A DNA stretch of 64,000 bases from NCBI GenBank assembly GCA_051294375.1, contig CM119264.1, positions 14,968,682 to 15,032,681 on the forward strand. The letters run 5' to 3'. This DNA is from Paraspadella gotoi (taxonomy: Eukaryota > Chaetognatha). The notes beneath the pieces are model-generated. The model searched no databases and was not told the DNA's origin. It saw only the letters and a list, made by a program, of their open reading frames with translations. Below, piece after piece: positions 48,813 to 61,850 of this stretch; within the stretch, counting starts at the first letter, position 1, and each line of letters opens with the position of its first letter. The translations under genes and the position numbers were made by a program.

Positions 48813-49412
48813 GCGAATCTTGCTAAGGTTGATAAAAGTGCAACTGCGAGCTTTAGTGACCTTCTTCGAGAGCGATAGCTTGCAGTGGCAAGCAATTTAC
48901 TGCCGCTGTCAGCAGCTCTAGCTTTTTTTGTCTGCAGGTTCCGCCGGTGTTTCTTTGATCCGCCTGATCACTTGACTGTTCCCATCAACAAAAAACTAAT
49001 GAGGGCGCAGGAAACCTGATGCCTCTCATCTTCTTCCGAGCGAGAGCGACATCTAACGAAAACAATCACGAACGACGACAACGAATAATTTCGCGAGGAG
49101 CAGAAAATTAATACATGATTCATTTCGTTCTCGTCGTTAAGCACGCAGCGTAACGTTATCCATAACTCGCACCCAACTACCGGAACAAATTTGTAACAAT
49201 TTGTAACGTGAGCTTACTTTATTTTTAATCAAGGCGACCTACTAATATTTTAACTAATTCTATCGCTGTAGAGATTCTCTTAATGCTTCTCGAGTTGATT
49301 TTGCGATCAAAAAAGGAGAGAGAGAGTTTCTCTTTAATTAGGTGAAGATGAAGAAGATAATAAAAAAGATAAGAAACGAATGAAGAGACGAAAATTGGAT
49401 GAGACTCTCTCA

Positions 49413-49470
<58 letters not shown>

Positions 49471-51004
49471 TTTGCGCAGCGAAATGCCTCATTAGATTCC
49501 AAGGAAGGGTTTCCCGCGATAAGGTTCCCCCATATTTTCCGACTTCTCGGTGAATACATCACTCCTTTCTTCCTCCTCACCTACTTAACCTTTTGCTCCG
49601 CGAGCTAATGCCCTTTTTCTTCCCAATTTTATTCCAGTTTTTTCCTGAAATTTTTTCGTTCGAATTTTAAATTCGAGTTTTAACTTAGAATTAAAAAACA
49701 AATAAACCAAAGAAGTCCTCTAACAATCAAGATATGCACATTAATCACATTAAAAAGAATTATTCAAGTTTCCCAAGGTTTTTGTATCACACTTGTTTGC
49801 TTTCAAAAATGAAAAACTTTGGTTTCCTTCGATTTTTTTTGTTTTTGTTTTTGTTTTAGTTTTCGCCGAAAGGGGAAACCCGTTAAAACACGAGAGACGC
49901 CAGCGGCCGAGTTCCCGTCTTCTTTTCTTCCTCGACTCTCCGTTCCAACCTTGATTGCTTTTCCATCGATTTTATTCTCTGTTAGAAAAAATTGCGATGC
50001 AATTAGGGAGGCAATGAGACAGAGACGGTTCCGCTTCCGCTGGTGGAGGATCCGCCTGGCGATTCTATGAATTAGACGCCGAGAGGGATTAGAGAAGGAA
50101 AGTCTCGGAAAGAAAAAGCGAAGATGGAAAGAGAGATAAAGAAAAGGAAAGAATCTCGACGAGAAAGAAAGACAAAAAGAAAGGAGATCAAGCCGGAAAG
50201 AGAAACAGAAAGAGAAAGGAAAGGAGAGACGCAAATATGTATATATATATTTAATATATGTTAATATATTTAATGGGCTTTCAGTTGAGGAGTCAATGGC
50301 CAAAAAGCGGAGATTGATTTATTTACAATTATGAAGTAAAAAATAATAATGATACAATCATAAGAATAATAACAATAGCGTCAAGAAATAATAAAATCTT
50401 GATTAAAAAAGCAAACAGAGAGCGTGAGAGAGAGAGAGAAAAAAGAAAGAGACTGTGAACTTGTCGATATGTCTCTGTCGTCAAACTCATTCAAATTAGC
50501 ACCTTCGGTTCCATGTTGGATTCCTTCCCATTTCTTTTCATTTTTTCGCTCCTTGCTTTTTACTTTTCAACTTTCTTCTTGCTCCCCCTACTAATTTCTT
50601 TTCATCTATGTTTTCACTTCCTTCTTTGCTATCTTGACGTTACTTTAAAATTAAACCCTCCCCGCTCACTCCTTAACTTTTTTATTTCCTAATTTTTTAT
50701 GTAGTTTATTTTGTTTAATATTCCGTTTTTTTTTCTTTGGCACATCCCTTTTTTTCCTGTTTTCTCCTCTCTCTGTCTTTCGCTTCTGTTCCGGTTCCCT
50801 TCTCTCAGTCTCTCAACCTTTTTGGGTCCCTCTTTCAATTTACACCTGCTTTCCACTAATGATTTTCTGAGTTAACTAATGGCACCGATGTCACTCTCTC
50901 ACAAAGGCCAAAAACTTCTAATTTTTCTCCCAAAGTCTATCTTTCTCTCTTTCTTTTTTTTTTCTTTCTCTCTCTCTCTCTCTCTCTCTCTGCTCCTCTC
51001 CTCT

Positions 51005-51044
<40 letters not shown>

Positions 51045-52102
51045 CTCTCTCTCTCCGTTTCTCTCTCTTTCTCCTTCTCACCACTCTGTTTGGTTACGAA
51101 AGTAATGGCGTGATTTTTTTTTCACCGTTTCAAAGTGACTACCACCGACGTGTTATTGTTAGGTACCGTAACTTAGTAATTCTCGAAAGAGAGCAATTTT
51201 GATATCTTACAAAATCAATCAATCATCTTCTCTTTTCAATTTAAGGAATATAAAAAAAATGATAAAAAAAATTGGGAAAACAAGGAAACAAGAGTAACAA
51301 CAATGGTGGTTTTTTTTTTCTTGTTCAAATCGTTTTCCGATAAAGATTCAAATTTTGAACGTGAATCGACATCTGAGACTCCCCACCTTTTTTCTCTCTA
51401 ATTCCGATCAACCGAAAAACCGATTTTTAGATTTTTTTTCGTTTCTCGCGTTCATCGACCGCGTTTGTTTCGAACACACGTCTTTCTGATCAAAACTGTG
51501 AATTCTTAGACCAGTCACGTGGCTGCGATTGATTAAATATAAAAAAGTTATCGTTTTTCCTCGCGTTTTCTCGGACTATGGAAATCCAAATATATTCCGC
51601 TCTGAGTCATTTGACAGATTTTTAATTTGAGCCATTTCGTCAGTCTAAAAAATTTAAAAAATTTATAAAATTTAAAAAATTTAAAAAAATTATAAACGAT
51701 AAAAAATATATTTTGATGTAATTTTTCTTAAAACAAATCTGAAAAGATGATTTGCTGTACCTTTCATTTAGATAAAGTACTCATAGCACATTTTTAGAAT
51801 TGGCTACATCTAAAAAGAATCGCCTTCGGAGGAGTGAAAAAAGGCTGCAATATTTAAAGGGAAAGCCCTAAGACCAAAATTACATTGTTTTAGAGCTCAC
51901 TTTTCTCTCGGCTGCTGCCGAGCCACCCGCCGCTGCTCCGCCCCGTCTGACTCCCGCCGAATTCTTTTCCGATATTCGTCCTCCTTCGCTTTTTCCATTT
52001 TCTCCCTTTCAACGCGCAAACCCTAATTCCGCTTCTTTTTAGGTGTTTTTTACGGTCACTCCATCTCCCGCCTTTTCTTCGCCTCTCAGCGGTTTTTCCC
52101 GA

Positions 52103-52147
<45 letters not shown>

Positions 52148-53005
52148 CCATTGTTCTACTCTATGTCGTTCTCGCTCTCTCTAAGGTGGGTGGGTTACTG
52201 CTGAGTGACTTTCGGACAGAATAAATTACAGTAGGAAATATCATTCTGATGCGCAGTTGCAGTTCGGTGTAATAGACAGGGATCGAAAGTTTATTAAATA
52301 GCCCGACAGGAAATAAGTACGCTTTTTGTGTTATTGTATGATTGTGTGTTATGCTGGGCATTTGACAAGCGGTGGATGTGGCTACATCGATCTTTATCAG
52401 TAAAGTTCTTCGACAAAAAAAAAACCCCAAAAAATAAAAACTCACTCAAGTTTTAAGCTTCGGTTGGTCGTTCGGCGGTTTTATGTTTGTTCCGTCGGTA
52501 CAAGTTGTTTGTTTTATCGACGTTTGATCTCTGGGTTGGTCGGCCCGTCCGGTGGCCAAGGGTTGGGTTTGAGTGTCCCTTCATTCGGTGGGTTTGTCAG
52601 TTTGTTAGTTTGTCTTTTTGTCTTGAATCTAGATCCGTTTGCCGGTGAAAAAAAAACCCACGAAGAGTCGAGAGCAGCGAGCGAACCGAAAAAAAGGGCC
52701 TCGTTTCGTCTCTCATTTTTGGGATAAAAAGTCATAAAATTTTTTTTTTCTTTTTAAAAGAGAGAAAGAGAGACAGAGAGAGGGGGGAAATAAACAGACT
52801 GGCTGACAGACGGACAGACAGATATATTAAATTCAAATGTATTTTATTCCTTTTTATCTCCCGTTCATAAAACAGTAAAAATTTAAACCTTCGCCACCCC
52901 CCCCCCGCACAAAAAAAAAAGAGATTGATGTCCGAATGGTTGTTAGCAGCGCTGGCCACTTGACCCTATTCATGACCCGGAAAAAGAGTTTGCAAAAAGA
53001 AAGAA
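48813..53005. other. Intron sequence, no supported exon
   Basis: CT arrays at about 49413-49467, 50960-51070 and 52105-52144, and an AT-only stretch near 51645-51710. Open frames at 49803-50303 (-), 52161-52445 (-) and 52464-52727 (+) lack splice or start support. Confidence 0.4.
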
Positions 53006-53024
53006 AGAAATAAAGAAAGAACGA

Positions 53025-53100
<76 letters not shown>

Positions 53101-53180
53101 AAAACAGGGAAAGAAAGAAAGGATAGAAAGAAAACTCAGGAAAGAAAAGCAAAACGAGAGAAAGAAAGAAAGAAAGAAAG
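53006..53180. repeat. (AAAG)n microsatellite
   Basis: A mainly perfect AAAG array to about 53101, then an interrupted form to 53180. Confidence 0.95.
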
Positions 53181-53440
53181 AGCAGACGAATACCAAAACA
53201 AACAAACTATGAAAAGAAAACAAAAAAAATGGTAGAAGAATTTTTTTTTTTTTTTTTTGTAAAAACAGGATTCTGTTTACTTTTTACCTTTGCTCGGGTT
53301 GAAAGAAAACAAAAAGTATTTCACTCCGTTCACAGTCTCTCTCCATCCTTCTCCCTCTTCCTTCAGCCCCCAGTGAATTGTGAAACGGAGTGAGAAATAA
53401 CTTGTGTCAAGCTTCGTTGCTATGGTTCCCACTTTTTCCC

Positions 53441-53630
53441 CTCCTTTCTTTTTCAATGGAGACGAATGCCGTAGAAAAACCTCTTTTTCCGCGTTCCGGT
53501 CTCGAGCTCCGTTCTCGGCACGGAGTGGCCAAGTCCCCGCTTATTTCACTCCTGTCGCGATTTCCTCGAAGCCCAACGTTTTCCTGTTCTCCTTGGGCGA
53601 AGCTCCTCAGGCCATGTTCAAATATAATTC
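53441..53630 (+). other. Possible exon inside the Ig intron
   Basis: A frame reading ECRRKTSFSAFRSRAP and ending QAMFKYNS stops at a good donor (TCC|GTACGT). The possible acceptor (TTTTTCAATGGAG) is weak and other frames on both strands are open too. I recognise no domain. If real, it would be a nested gene or an alternative exon, because the Ig exons on either side join without it. Confidence 0.2.
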
Positions 53631-53699
53631 CGTACGTGTTACGATTTGTATTAGTTACAATAAGTACTGCAGTATTTATTTTTGCTACACAGTTTCCAA

Positions 53700-53990
53700 T
53701 TAAATAACATAGCCCACAAATTACTCTGCCCATACATTGCTGTAGGCAATCCTTCCAGCACAATGGTGCGACGCATTGCAGTGGTCAAATCTTTAACCAC
53801 ACTCGCACCCCAATGCTGCGATACATCGCAGTGGGCAATCCCACCAACACAGTCACCTGACGTAGTGGGCAATACCTCCAACACGTCGCCCGTTTTGCCC
53901 TACGATGCATCGTTTTTGGGCAATCCCTATAACACAGTCCAACTATGCATGTAAGCAAGTATGCAATCCATTTCAGTCGCTCGCTCGGCC
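53700..53990. repeat. Degenerate minisatellite with GGGCAATCC and CGATGCATCG cores
   Basis: Four to six diverged units combine a self-complementary core (GCGATACATCGC, CGATGCATCG) with GGGCAATCC and CAACACAGTC. Units are about 40-60 bases. Confidence 0.7.
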
Positions 53991-54229
53991 CAACGATGCA
54001 CCTCGTTCCATCCGTCCGAGAACATTAAGTCGCAAGCGGAAGAAGAGAATCCCGCGACGCAATTACGCCGACGGCAGGGCGAAAGCTTTTCTTTGTTACA
54101 ACATGCAACACTTTTTTCACTTGTTGTTTATGTCTCTTTCTCTCTATCTCTCTCACTCTCTATCTCACTCTCTCTCCCTTTCTCTCTGTCTCTCGCTCTG
54201 CGTCTCTCTGTCTCTCTGTCATCCCATTT

Positions 54230-54405
54230 TTCTTTCTTTCTTTCTTTCTTTTTTTTTTCTTTTTTCTTTTTTTCTTTCTTCTTTCTTTCTTTCTTTCTTC
54301 TTTTTTCTTTTTTCTTTCTTTCTTCTTCTTTCTTTCTTTTTCTTTCTTCTTAATTTCTTTATTTCTTTCTTTCTTTCTTTCTTTCTTTCTTTTTCTCTGT
54401 TATTC
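54230..54405. repeat. (TTTC)n-rich tract
   Basis: Interrupted TTTC units; the second copy is at about 57720-57900. Confidence 0.9.
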
Positions 54406-55660
54406 TCTTTTTTTTCTGTTTTCCTTCTCTCTTTTGCGATGAGCGCGCGCTAAAAAAAGTATTTTTTTCTTTCAACTAGTGGTAAATATTTTTTTTAAAA
54501 AAGCACGTAATCATATGTAGGTCTTGCAGAGAAAAGTAATTAAACTTGAACTAACAATCATACCGCTCAGAACCAAGTACCAAGTATGAAAGCGACAGAG
54601 AACTTTAGAGTTCTTCACATTCAGACATGGTAATTGGTCAGGGCCCGTAATAAAAATGTTCGTCTTGACCGCGTCCTCGGAACCGCCCTCTTTTGTAGCC
54701 GTCACCTTTGACCTCTTTCATGGAACCTCTTTGACCCTGGCGAGGCGTTTCACTTTCGGCGGCGACCATAAATCGTGGCGCCTAATTTCTTCGAGGATGG
54801 ATGACGCTTTAAGTCGGGCGAGGTAATGATGCTCGACGGCGTGGCACGAGCGCAGTCAATGTGACAGCGTGATGGATCGACGTTCGCCAAAGGAGTAAGG
54901 CGACGACTTGAGCGAAACGATAAAAAATAATCATTACATTATTGGTCGGTTCCAGAAAAAAACAAACTGAAAGAAGGAGAGTGGTAACTTTAAATGAAGA
55001 ATGTATCACTATCGGTGAATGGTAACTGGCAAGGGTTTGAATCTTGGTCAGTTCGCTGATTGATGATTGTATCTTGGAAGCGAAGGAAGCGCCGAGGAAA
55101 TGTTGCGTGAATGAAAAAGAGGAGTCATGACTTAGATTAAAAACGGCGGAGATGCGTCACTCTCGTCAATGGAAAGGCCTTCGTTTCAATTACTCCAGTA
55201 ATACTAATTTGACATACATGTTCTCTTATTGGGAAATAGTACTATAATCGAGGTCGAATTGTTCGGCTTTCCAAGTTTTCCTTATCACCAACGGTCGAGC
55301 GGAGGTTTGAATTTGCCTTTTTTCATTCCACCTTTCTTTTAACGAGATGATGCACCTGGCAAATGCACCCGACTACTCAACAGTTCGGGCATTGACTGCC
55401 CTCTCTTCGTCCTTGGGTTTTACGGTTCACAAGCAAAGATCTCAGATTCTATCTGCTTTCTCTGTTATTTTCCTTTTCTCTTGGTTTTTCATAACCAAAT
55501 TTGCATCAAGAATTCAAATTTCGGCTTTGACCTCGAGCCGGTCACGGTTCTTCTGTCCGTCTAAAATGCGATTGAATAGATTTGATCTCATTCTCGATTA
55601 TTTATTATTTTTACATATCATGCCACGACACTAATTTAAGAATGAAACTTGTTAAAAAGT

Positions 55661-55670
55661 NNNNNNNNNN
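55661..55670. other. Assembly gap of 10 N with duplicated flanks
   Basis: About 45 bases before the gap (TTTACATATCATGCCACGAC onward, through GTTAAAAAGT) are repeated right after it with minor differences. The second copy of the block has this sequence once, with no gap (about 59088-59141). Confidence 0.95.
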
Positions 55671-55801
55671 TTTACATATCATGCCACGACTGCAATTTAA
55701 TAATGAAACTTGTTAAAAAGTGAACATTTTGGTTTGTCTCTCCGTCTTTCACTATGCGTATGACAGCTAAGTTTGAATTCACCTTTTGTTTTGCCCATCA
55801 G

Positions 55802-55964
55802 TGCGTCGTCTCCGATCCGGGCAGCGCCATCTGGATCAAACACAGCGACACTGCAGACTCCTCAAAATTCATCGCTCATGGCGACAGGTTTTTCGACAAC
55901 TCTATCCCTCTCGCCAAATACAGATTGAACCACATTGGGAGGACTTACTTTTTGCATATAACAG
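55802..55964 (+). CDS. Ig-superfamily adhesion protein, exon 2: Ig V-type domain core
   Basis: The acceptor TTTTGTTTTGCCCATCAG is followed by 54 codons plus one base, ending at ACAG|GTAAGA. It begins CVVSDPGSAIWIKHSD, giving the B-strand Cys and, ten residues on, the C-strand Trp. RFFDN and YRLNHIGRTYFLHI follow as D and E strands. This is the pattern of the first Ig domain of lachesin, DIP and Dpr proteins. Entry in phase 0 joins exactly to GSTVTFK of the exon at 45592. The F-strand motif (D-x-G-x-Y-x-C) must be in a later exon; I could not find it before 64000, so the gene leaves the window. A frameshifted copy is at 59218-59377. Confidence 0.75.
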
Positions 55965-56014
55965 GTAAGAATGCATTTTTCTTTTTTGTTTGGCTTCAGT
56001 TTATTCCTTTTTTT

Positions 56015-56016
<2 letters not shown>

Positions 56017-56110
<94 letters not shown>

Positions 56111-56111
56111 G
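56017..56111. repeat. (TTTC)n microsatellite
   Basis: About 23 units, 53 bases after the exon 2 donor. The other copy at about 59425-59525 is broken by indels. Confidence 0.95.
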
Positions 56112-56681
56112 CATTCTCATTCTCTTTCTTTTCATGTATTCATTCATTTCGTTGTTTTTCCTTCCCTACCTTCACTTTAATCTCCCGAGGCTTTTTTTAT
56201 TTTCAAACATCAACACAAACATAAACAAAAGCGTAAATTGAGACGTAAACAAGAAAGGGAGTTGAAGGCAAACAAAATCAAATTGGAAACAAAAAGGCGA
56301 TGGAGGCTGACAGGGGGAGGGAGAGAAAAAGTTGAAAAATTGGGACGAGGCGAGGGAACCGGGAGCGAGACGGAGCGATGATGACAAAATGGCGAGAAGG
56401 ATCAACGCTGACAATATAGAAAGAGGAATATGAAGACAAGATGAGGAAATGCAGGCTCAAGGCTCGGACATCGGACTGGAGTTTCTCGTAGACTTAATTG
56501 GTAATCGTAATTCGAGATAAGCAAGAACCCCAAATAATAACATCGGGCAATTTAGAGACCGTGACATAATATTCAGCCTCAAGTCAGACCATCGATGAAT
56601 GACAACTGGGAATAAGAAAGTGCTCAGAATAAAAAGGGGATAGGAGGGAATGGAAGAGAGAACCGACATTGACATGGAGAT

Positions 56682-56683
<2 letters not shown>

Positions 56684-56770
<87 letters not shown>

Positions 56771-56772
56771 TG
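56684..56772. repeat. (GA)n microsatellite
   Basis: About 44 units with one AAAG interruption. Confidence 0.95.
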
Positions 56773-57109
56773 AAAAAGGAAAGGAGAGAAATAGTTTAGA
56801 GGAGAAAAATTGGCGAAGGAGTTTCATGAAATTTTAAGGCTCCCGGCGTTTTTAAGGTAATCGAAGTCACCTCCTTTCCCGCGGGAAAACGCTTTAATAA
56901 TTCAAAAGGTTTTTTCTCTGTTTTTTTTCTTTTCACTTTCCTTTTTTTTTATCTAGATAAATAGAGAAAGACGGTAAACAGAAAAAAACCTAATCTCCTT
57001 GGAAAGAATCTCCAGAGGAGAAAAATTGCAAAACTTGCAATAAATTTCATCGCACGTCGCCGCAGAAAGTATTTCGAAAGTAGTTGAACTAAGCCGAGCC
57101 AATCTTTTT

Positions 57110-57111
<2 letters not shown>

Positions 57112-57198
<87 letters not shown>

Positions 57199-57229
57199 CC
57201 TCTCTCTTCTTCATTTTCTGTCTCTCTCT

Positions 57230-57277
<48 letters not shown>
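57112..57277. repeat. Two (CT)n arrays
   Basis: CT at about 57112-57195 and 57221-57277. The second copy at about 60570-60735 is heavily interrupted. Confidence 0.95.
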
Positions 57278-57279
<2 letters not shown>

Positions 57280-57599
57280 TCTTTCTCCATTACTATATAT
57301 AACAGCATTCGGTCGAACGCCACCGGTTATGATGATATCCAGCATCGACTCTCTCTCGCTCTCTGACGCCTAAATCTCATTTGCATATTGCAGTTCTAGT
57401 GATTTTTTTCCTTACCTTCACGCCTCCCGCCCTCGCACGCGTCGGAGGCGGAGAATGAGGCGGTGATTGCGAGACGTGAGCGCAAAAACAAAAACAAAAG
57501 AAAAACTGCGTTCGACGCTAATCTGACTCGAACGAAGATATGAAAAATATCCCGAGAGGGATAGAAAGATAGAGACGGAGAAAGACATGAGGAAGACAA

Positions 57600-57629
<30 letters not shown>

Positions 57630-57633
<4 letters not shown>

Positions 57634-60118
57634 TCTCTATCTACTCACTCTCTATCTCACTCTCTCTCCTTTCTCTCGTCTCTCGTCTCTCTGTCTCTCT
57701 GTTCTCTCTTCATCCCATTTTTCTTTCTTTCTTTCTTTCTTTTTTTTTCTTTTTTCTTTTTTTTTCTTCTTCTTTTGTTCTTCTTCTTTTTCTTTTTCTT
57801 TCTTTCTCTTCTTTCTTTCTTTTTCTTTTCAATTTCATTTCTTTCTTTCTTTTTTTCTTTCTTTCTTTCTTTTTCTTTTTCTTTCTTTCTTTTTCTTTTT
57901 CTGTTATTCTCTTTTTTTCTGTTTTCCTTCTCTCTTTTGCGATGAGCGCGCGCTAAAAAGTATTTTTTTTCTTCAAACTAGTGTAAATATTTTTTTTAAA
58001 AAAGCACGTAATCATATGTAGGTTTGCAGAGAAAAGTAATTAAACTTGAACTAACATTACAATACACCGCTCAGAACCAAAAGTATGAAGCGCCAGAGAA
58101 CTTTAGAGTCTTCACATTCAGACATGTATTGGTCAGGGCCCGTAATAAAAATGTTCTCTTGTACCGCGTCCTCGGAACCGCCCTCTTTTGTAGCCGTCAC
58201 TTTGACCTCTTTCATGAACCTCTTTGACCCTGGCGAGGCGTTTCACTTTCGGCGGCGACCATAAATCGTGGCGCTAATTTCTTCGAGGATGGATGACGCT
58301 TTAAGTCGGCGAGGTAATGATGCTCGACGCGTGGCAGAGCGCAGTCAATGTGACAGCGTGATGGATCGACGTTCGCCAAAGAGAGTAAGGCGACGACTTG
58401 AGCGAAACGATAAAAAATAATCATTACATTATTGGTCGGTTCCAGAAAAAACAAACTGAAAGAAGGAGAGTGGTAACTTTAAATGAGAATGTATCACTAT
58501 CGGTGAATGGTAACTGGCAAGGTTTGAATCTTGGTCAGTTCGCTGATTGATGATTGTATCTTGGAAGCAGGAGCGCCGAGGAAATGTTGCGTGAATGAAA
58601 AAGAGGAGTCATGATTAGATTAAAAACGGCGAGAGATGCTCACTCTCGTCAATGGAAAGGCCTTCGTTTCAATACTCCAGTAATACTAATTTGACATACA
58701 TATATTCTCTTATTGGGAAATAGTACTAAATGAGTCGAATGTGTTCGGCTTTCCAAGTTTTCCTTATCACCAAGGTCGAGCGGGATTTGAATTTGCCTTT
58801 TTTCATTCCACCTTCCTTTTAACGAGATGATGCATCTGGCAAATAGCACCCGACTACTCAACAGTTCGGGCATTGACTGCCCTCTCTTCGTCCTTGGGTT
58901 TTACGGTTCACAAGCAAAGATCTCAGATTCTATCTAGTTCTTCTCTGTATTTTCCTTTTCTCTTGTTTTCATAACCAAATTTGCGATCAAGAATTCAAAT
59001 TTCGGCTTTGACCTCGAGTCGGTCACGGTTCTTCTGTCCGTCTTAAATGCGTTGATTGAATGTTGATCTCATTCTCGATTTTTATTATTTTACGATATCA
59101 TGCCAGACTGCAATTTAATGAATGAAACTTGTTAAAAAGTGAACATTTTGGTTTTTCTCTCCGTCTTTACTATGCGTATGACAGCTAATTTGAATTCACT
59201 TTTGTTTTGCCCATCAGTGCGTCGTCTCCGACCGGGCAGCGACCATCTGGATCAAACACAGCGACCACTGCAGATCTCAAATTCCATCGCTCATGGCGAC
59301 AGGTTTTCGACAACTTATTCCTCTCGCCAAATACAGATTGAACCACATTGGGAGGACTTACTTTTTGCATATAACAGGTAAGAATGCATTTTTTCTTTTT
59401 TGTTTGGCTTAGTTTATTCTTTTTTTCTTTCTTCTTTCTTTTCTTTCTTCTTCTTTCTTTCTTTCTTTCTTTCTTTTCTTTCTTTCTTTCTTTCTTTCTT
59501 TCTTTTCTTTCTTTCTTTCTTTCTTGCATTCTCATTCTCTTTCTTTCATGTATTCATTCATTTCGTTGTTTTTCCTTCTACTTCACTTTAATCTCCCGAG
59601 GCTTTTTTATTTTCAAACATAACACAAACATAAACAAAAGCGTAAATTGAGCGTAAACAAGAAAGGGAGTTGAAGTGCAAACCAAAAATCAATTTGGAAA
59701 CCCAAAAAGGCGATGGAGGCTGACAGGGAGGGAGAGACAAAAGTTGAAAAATTGGAGAGCGAGGGGCGCAACCGCGAAGCACGCGCAGGAGCCGCCAGCA
59801 TCGGAGCGATGATGAACAAAATGGGATGATATTGTATCATATTCGCTGACAATATAGAAAGAGGAATATGAAGACAAGATGAGGAAATGCAGGCTCAAGG
59901 CTCGACATCGGATGAGTTTCTCGTAGACTTAATTGGAATCGTAATTCTGAGATAGCAAGAACCCAACAAAATAACATCTGGGCAAATTTAGAGACCGTGA
60001 TCATAATATTCAGCCTCAAGTCAGACAATCGTGAATGACAAACTGGGAATAAGAAATGCTCAGAATAAAAAGGGGATAGGAGGGAATGGAAGAGAGGAAA
60101 CGACAGTGAAGGAGATGA

Positions 60119-60173
<55 letters not shown>

Positions 60174-60593
60174 ATGAGAGAGAGAGAGAAGAGAGAGAAG
60201 AGTGAAAAAGGAAAGGAGAGAAATAGTTTAGAGGAGAAAAAATTGGCGAAGGAGTTTCATGAAATTTTAAGGCTCCCGGCGTTTTTAAGGGTAATCAAGT
60301 CACCTCCTCTCCGCGGGAAAACGCTTTAATAAGTTCAAAAGGTTTTTTCTCTGTTTTTTTCTTTTCACTTTCCTTTTTTTTATCTAGATAATATAGAGAA
60401 AGACGGTAAACAGAAAAAAACCTAATCTCCTGGAAAAGAAATCTCCAGAGGAGAAAAATTGCAAAACTTGCAATAAATTTCATCGCACTCGCCGCAGAAA
60501 GAGTATTTCGAAAGTAGTTGAACTTAAACCGAGCCAATTTTTTGCTTTCCTTTCTGTTCTTTCTTCTTCTCTCTCTCTCGTCTCCTCTCTCTC

Positions 60594-60632
<39 letters not shown>

Positions 60633-61110
60633 TCTCTCTCCTCTCTCTCTCTCTCAGTCCCGTCCTCTTCTGTCTTTCATTTATGTCTGCTCTCTCTTTT
60701 CCCTTCCTCTCCCTCTCTCTCCTCTCTCTCTCCTTAATCTTTCTCGCATTACTATATATAACAGCATTCGTCGAACGCCACCGGTTATGATGATATCCAG
60801 CATCGATCTCTCTCTCGCTCTCTGACGCCTAAATCTCATTTGCATATTGCAGTTCTAGTGATTTTTTTTCCTTACCTTCACGCCTCCCGCCCTCGCACGC
60901 GTCGGAGGCGGAGAATGAGGGCGGTGATTGCGAGACGTGAGCGCAAAACAAACAAAAACAAAAGAAAAACTGCGTTCGACGCTAATCTGACCTCGAACGA
61001 AGATATGAAAAATATCCCGGAGAGGATAGAAAGATAGAGACGGAGAAAGAATCTATGAGGAAGACAAAGAGAGAAAGAAGAGAGGAGAGAGAGAGGAGAG
61101 AGAGAGAGAG
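57630..61110. repeat. Block B, copy 2 (indel-rich)
   Basis: Same order and orientation as 54130-57600. The two are joined within a (GA)n array and differ chiefly by single-base indels. It reads across the place of the 10-N gap without a break. Confidence 0.85.
59218..59377 (+). pseudogene. Indel-broken copy of Ig-gene exon 2
   Basis: 160 bases instead of 163. The acceptor and donor are conserved, but the frame is lost by several one-base changes (for example GATCCGGGCAGCGCC becomes GACCGGGCAGCGACC). Probably an assembly duplicate of 55802-55964. Confidence 0.75.
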
Positions 61111-61223
61111 AGAGACTGATTGTAGGCATTAAAATTTAATGAGGATATAATCTAGACGAACGAAGGTAAGTGCGTTGGGGCTGTCGAAGAAGAAACGCGA
61201 GACAAGATGGTAGCGATGAACGC

Positions 61224-61230
<7 letters not shown>

Positions 61231-61274
<44 letters not shown>

Positions 61275-61341
61275 ATACAAGGAGAGAGAGAGAGNNNNNN
61301 NNNNNNNNNNNNNNNNNNNAGAGAGAGAGAGAGAGAGAGAT
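61231..61341. repeat. (GA)n array with 25-N gap
   Basis: GA repeats run to the gap at 61295-61319 and resume after it to 61341. The 25-N size matches the other gaps next to duplicated blocks. Confidence 0.95.
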
Positions 61342-61736
61342 TCCCCCCTTCTCCCATTCTCGGACTCAACATGCAAAGATTTTTTCTCATCCTGGAGGAA
61401 GATTAGAGGCTGAGAACGAGGACCGAGATTGAATTACGAAAGAAAATGATGAGAGATGAGGATGAAAGAAGATGAGGACGAAGGAAGGTTGGAGATGAGG
61501 GAGGAAGAAGATGAGGATCGAATTCGTCCGAGATGATATCCGTCCGATGTGGACGATGAAAGATGAGCGCAACGTCGAGGGAGGCACGTCATCCTTCGAG
61601 AAGGAAATTCGAAACAGTTTAACCTTTCAACCTCTTTGGTTTTAATCATTCCTCGGATCTTCCTATTTGTAAACCGACAATCTCAGATCAGATCGAAAAG
61701 ATATCATACTACATACTACTTCCGATTTTCACTCCT

Positions 61737-61850
<114 letters not shown>

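Larger units (their letters stand above)
54130..57600. repeat. Block B, copy 1 (best copy)
   Basis: Collinear with about 57630-61110. It contains the intact Ig exon 2 and the 10-N gap. Boundaries lie within (CT)n and (GA)n arrays, so they are approximate. Confidence 0.85.

Noticed and set aside
57350-57480. Third Ig exon after the acceptor TTTGCATATTGCAG at about 57392
   Set aside because: In phase it reads a short hydrophobic peptide and stops without the Ig F-strand cysteine. The two block copies also differ in the T run that sets the frame.
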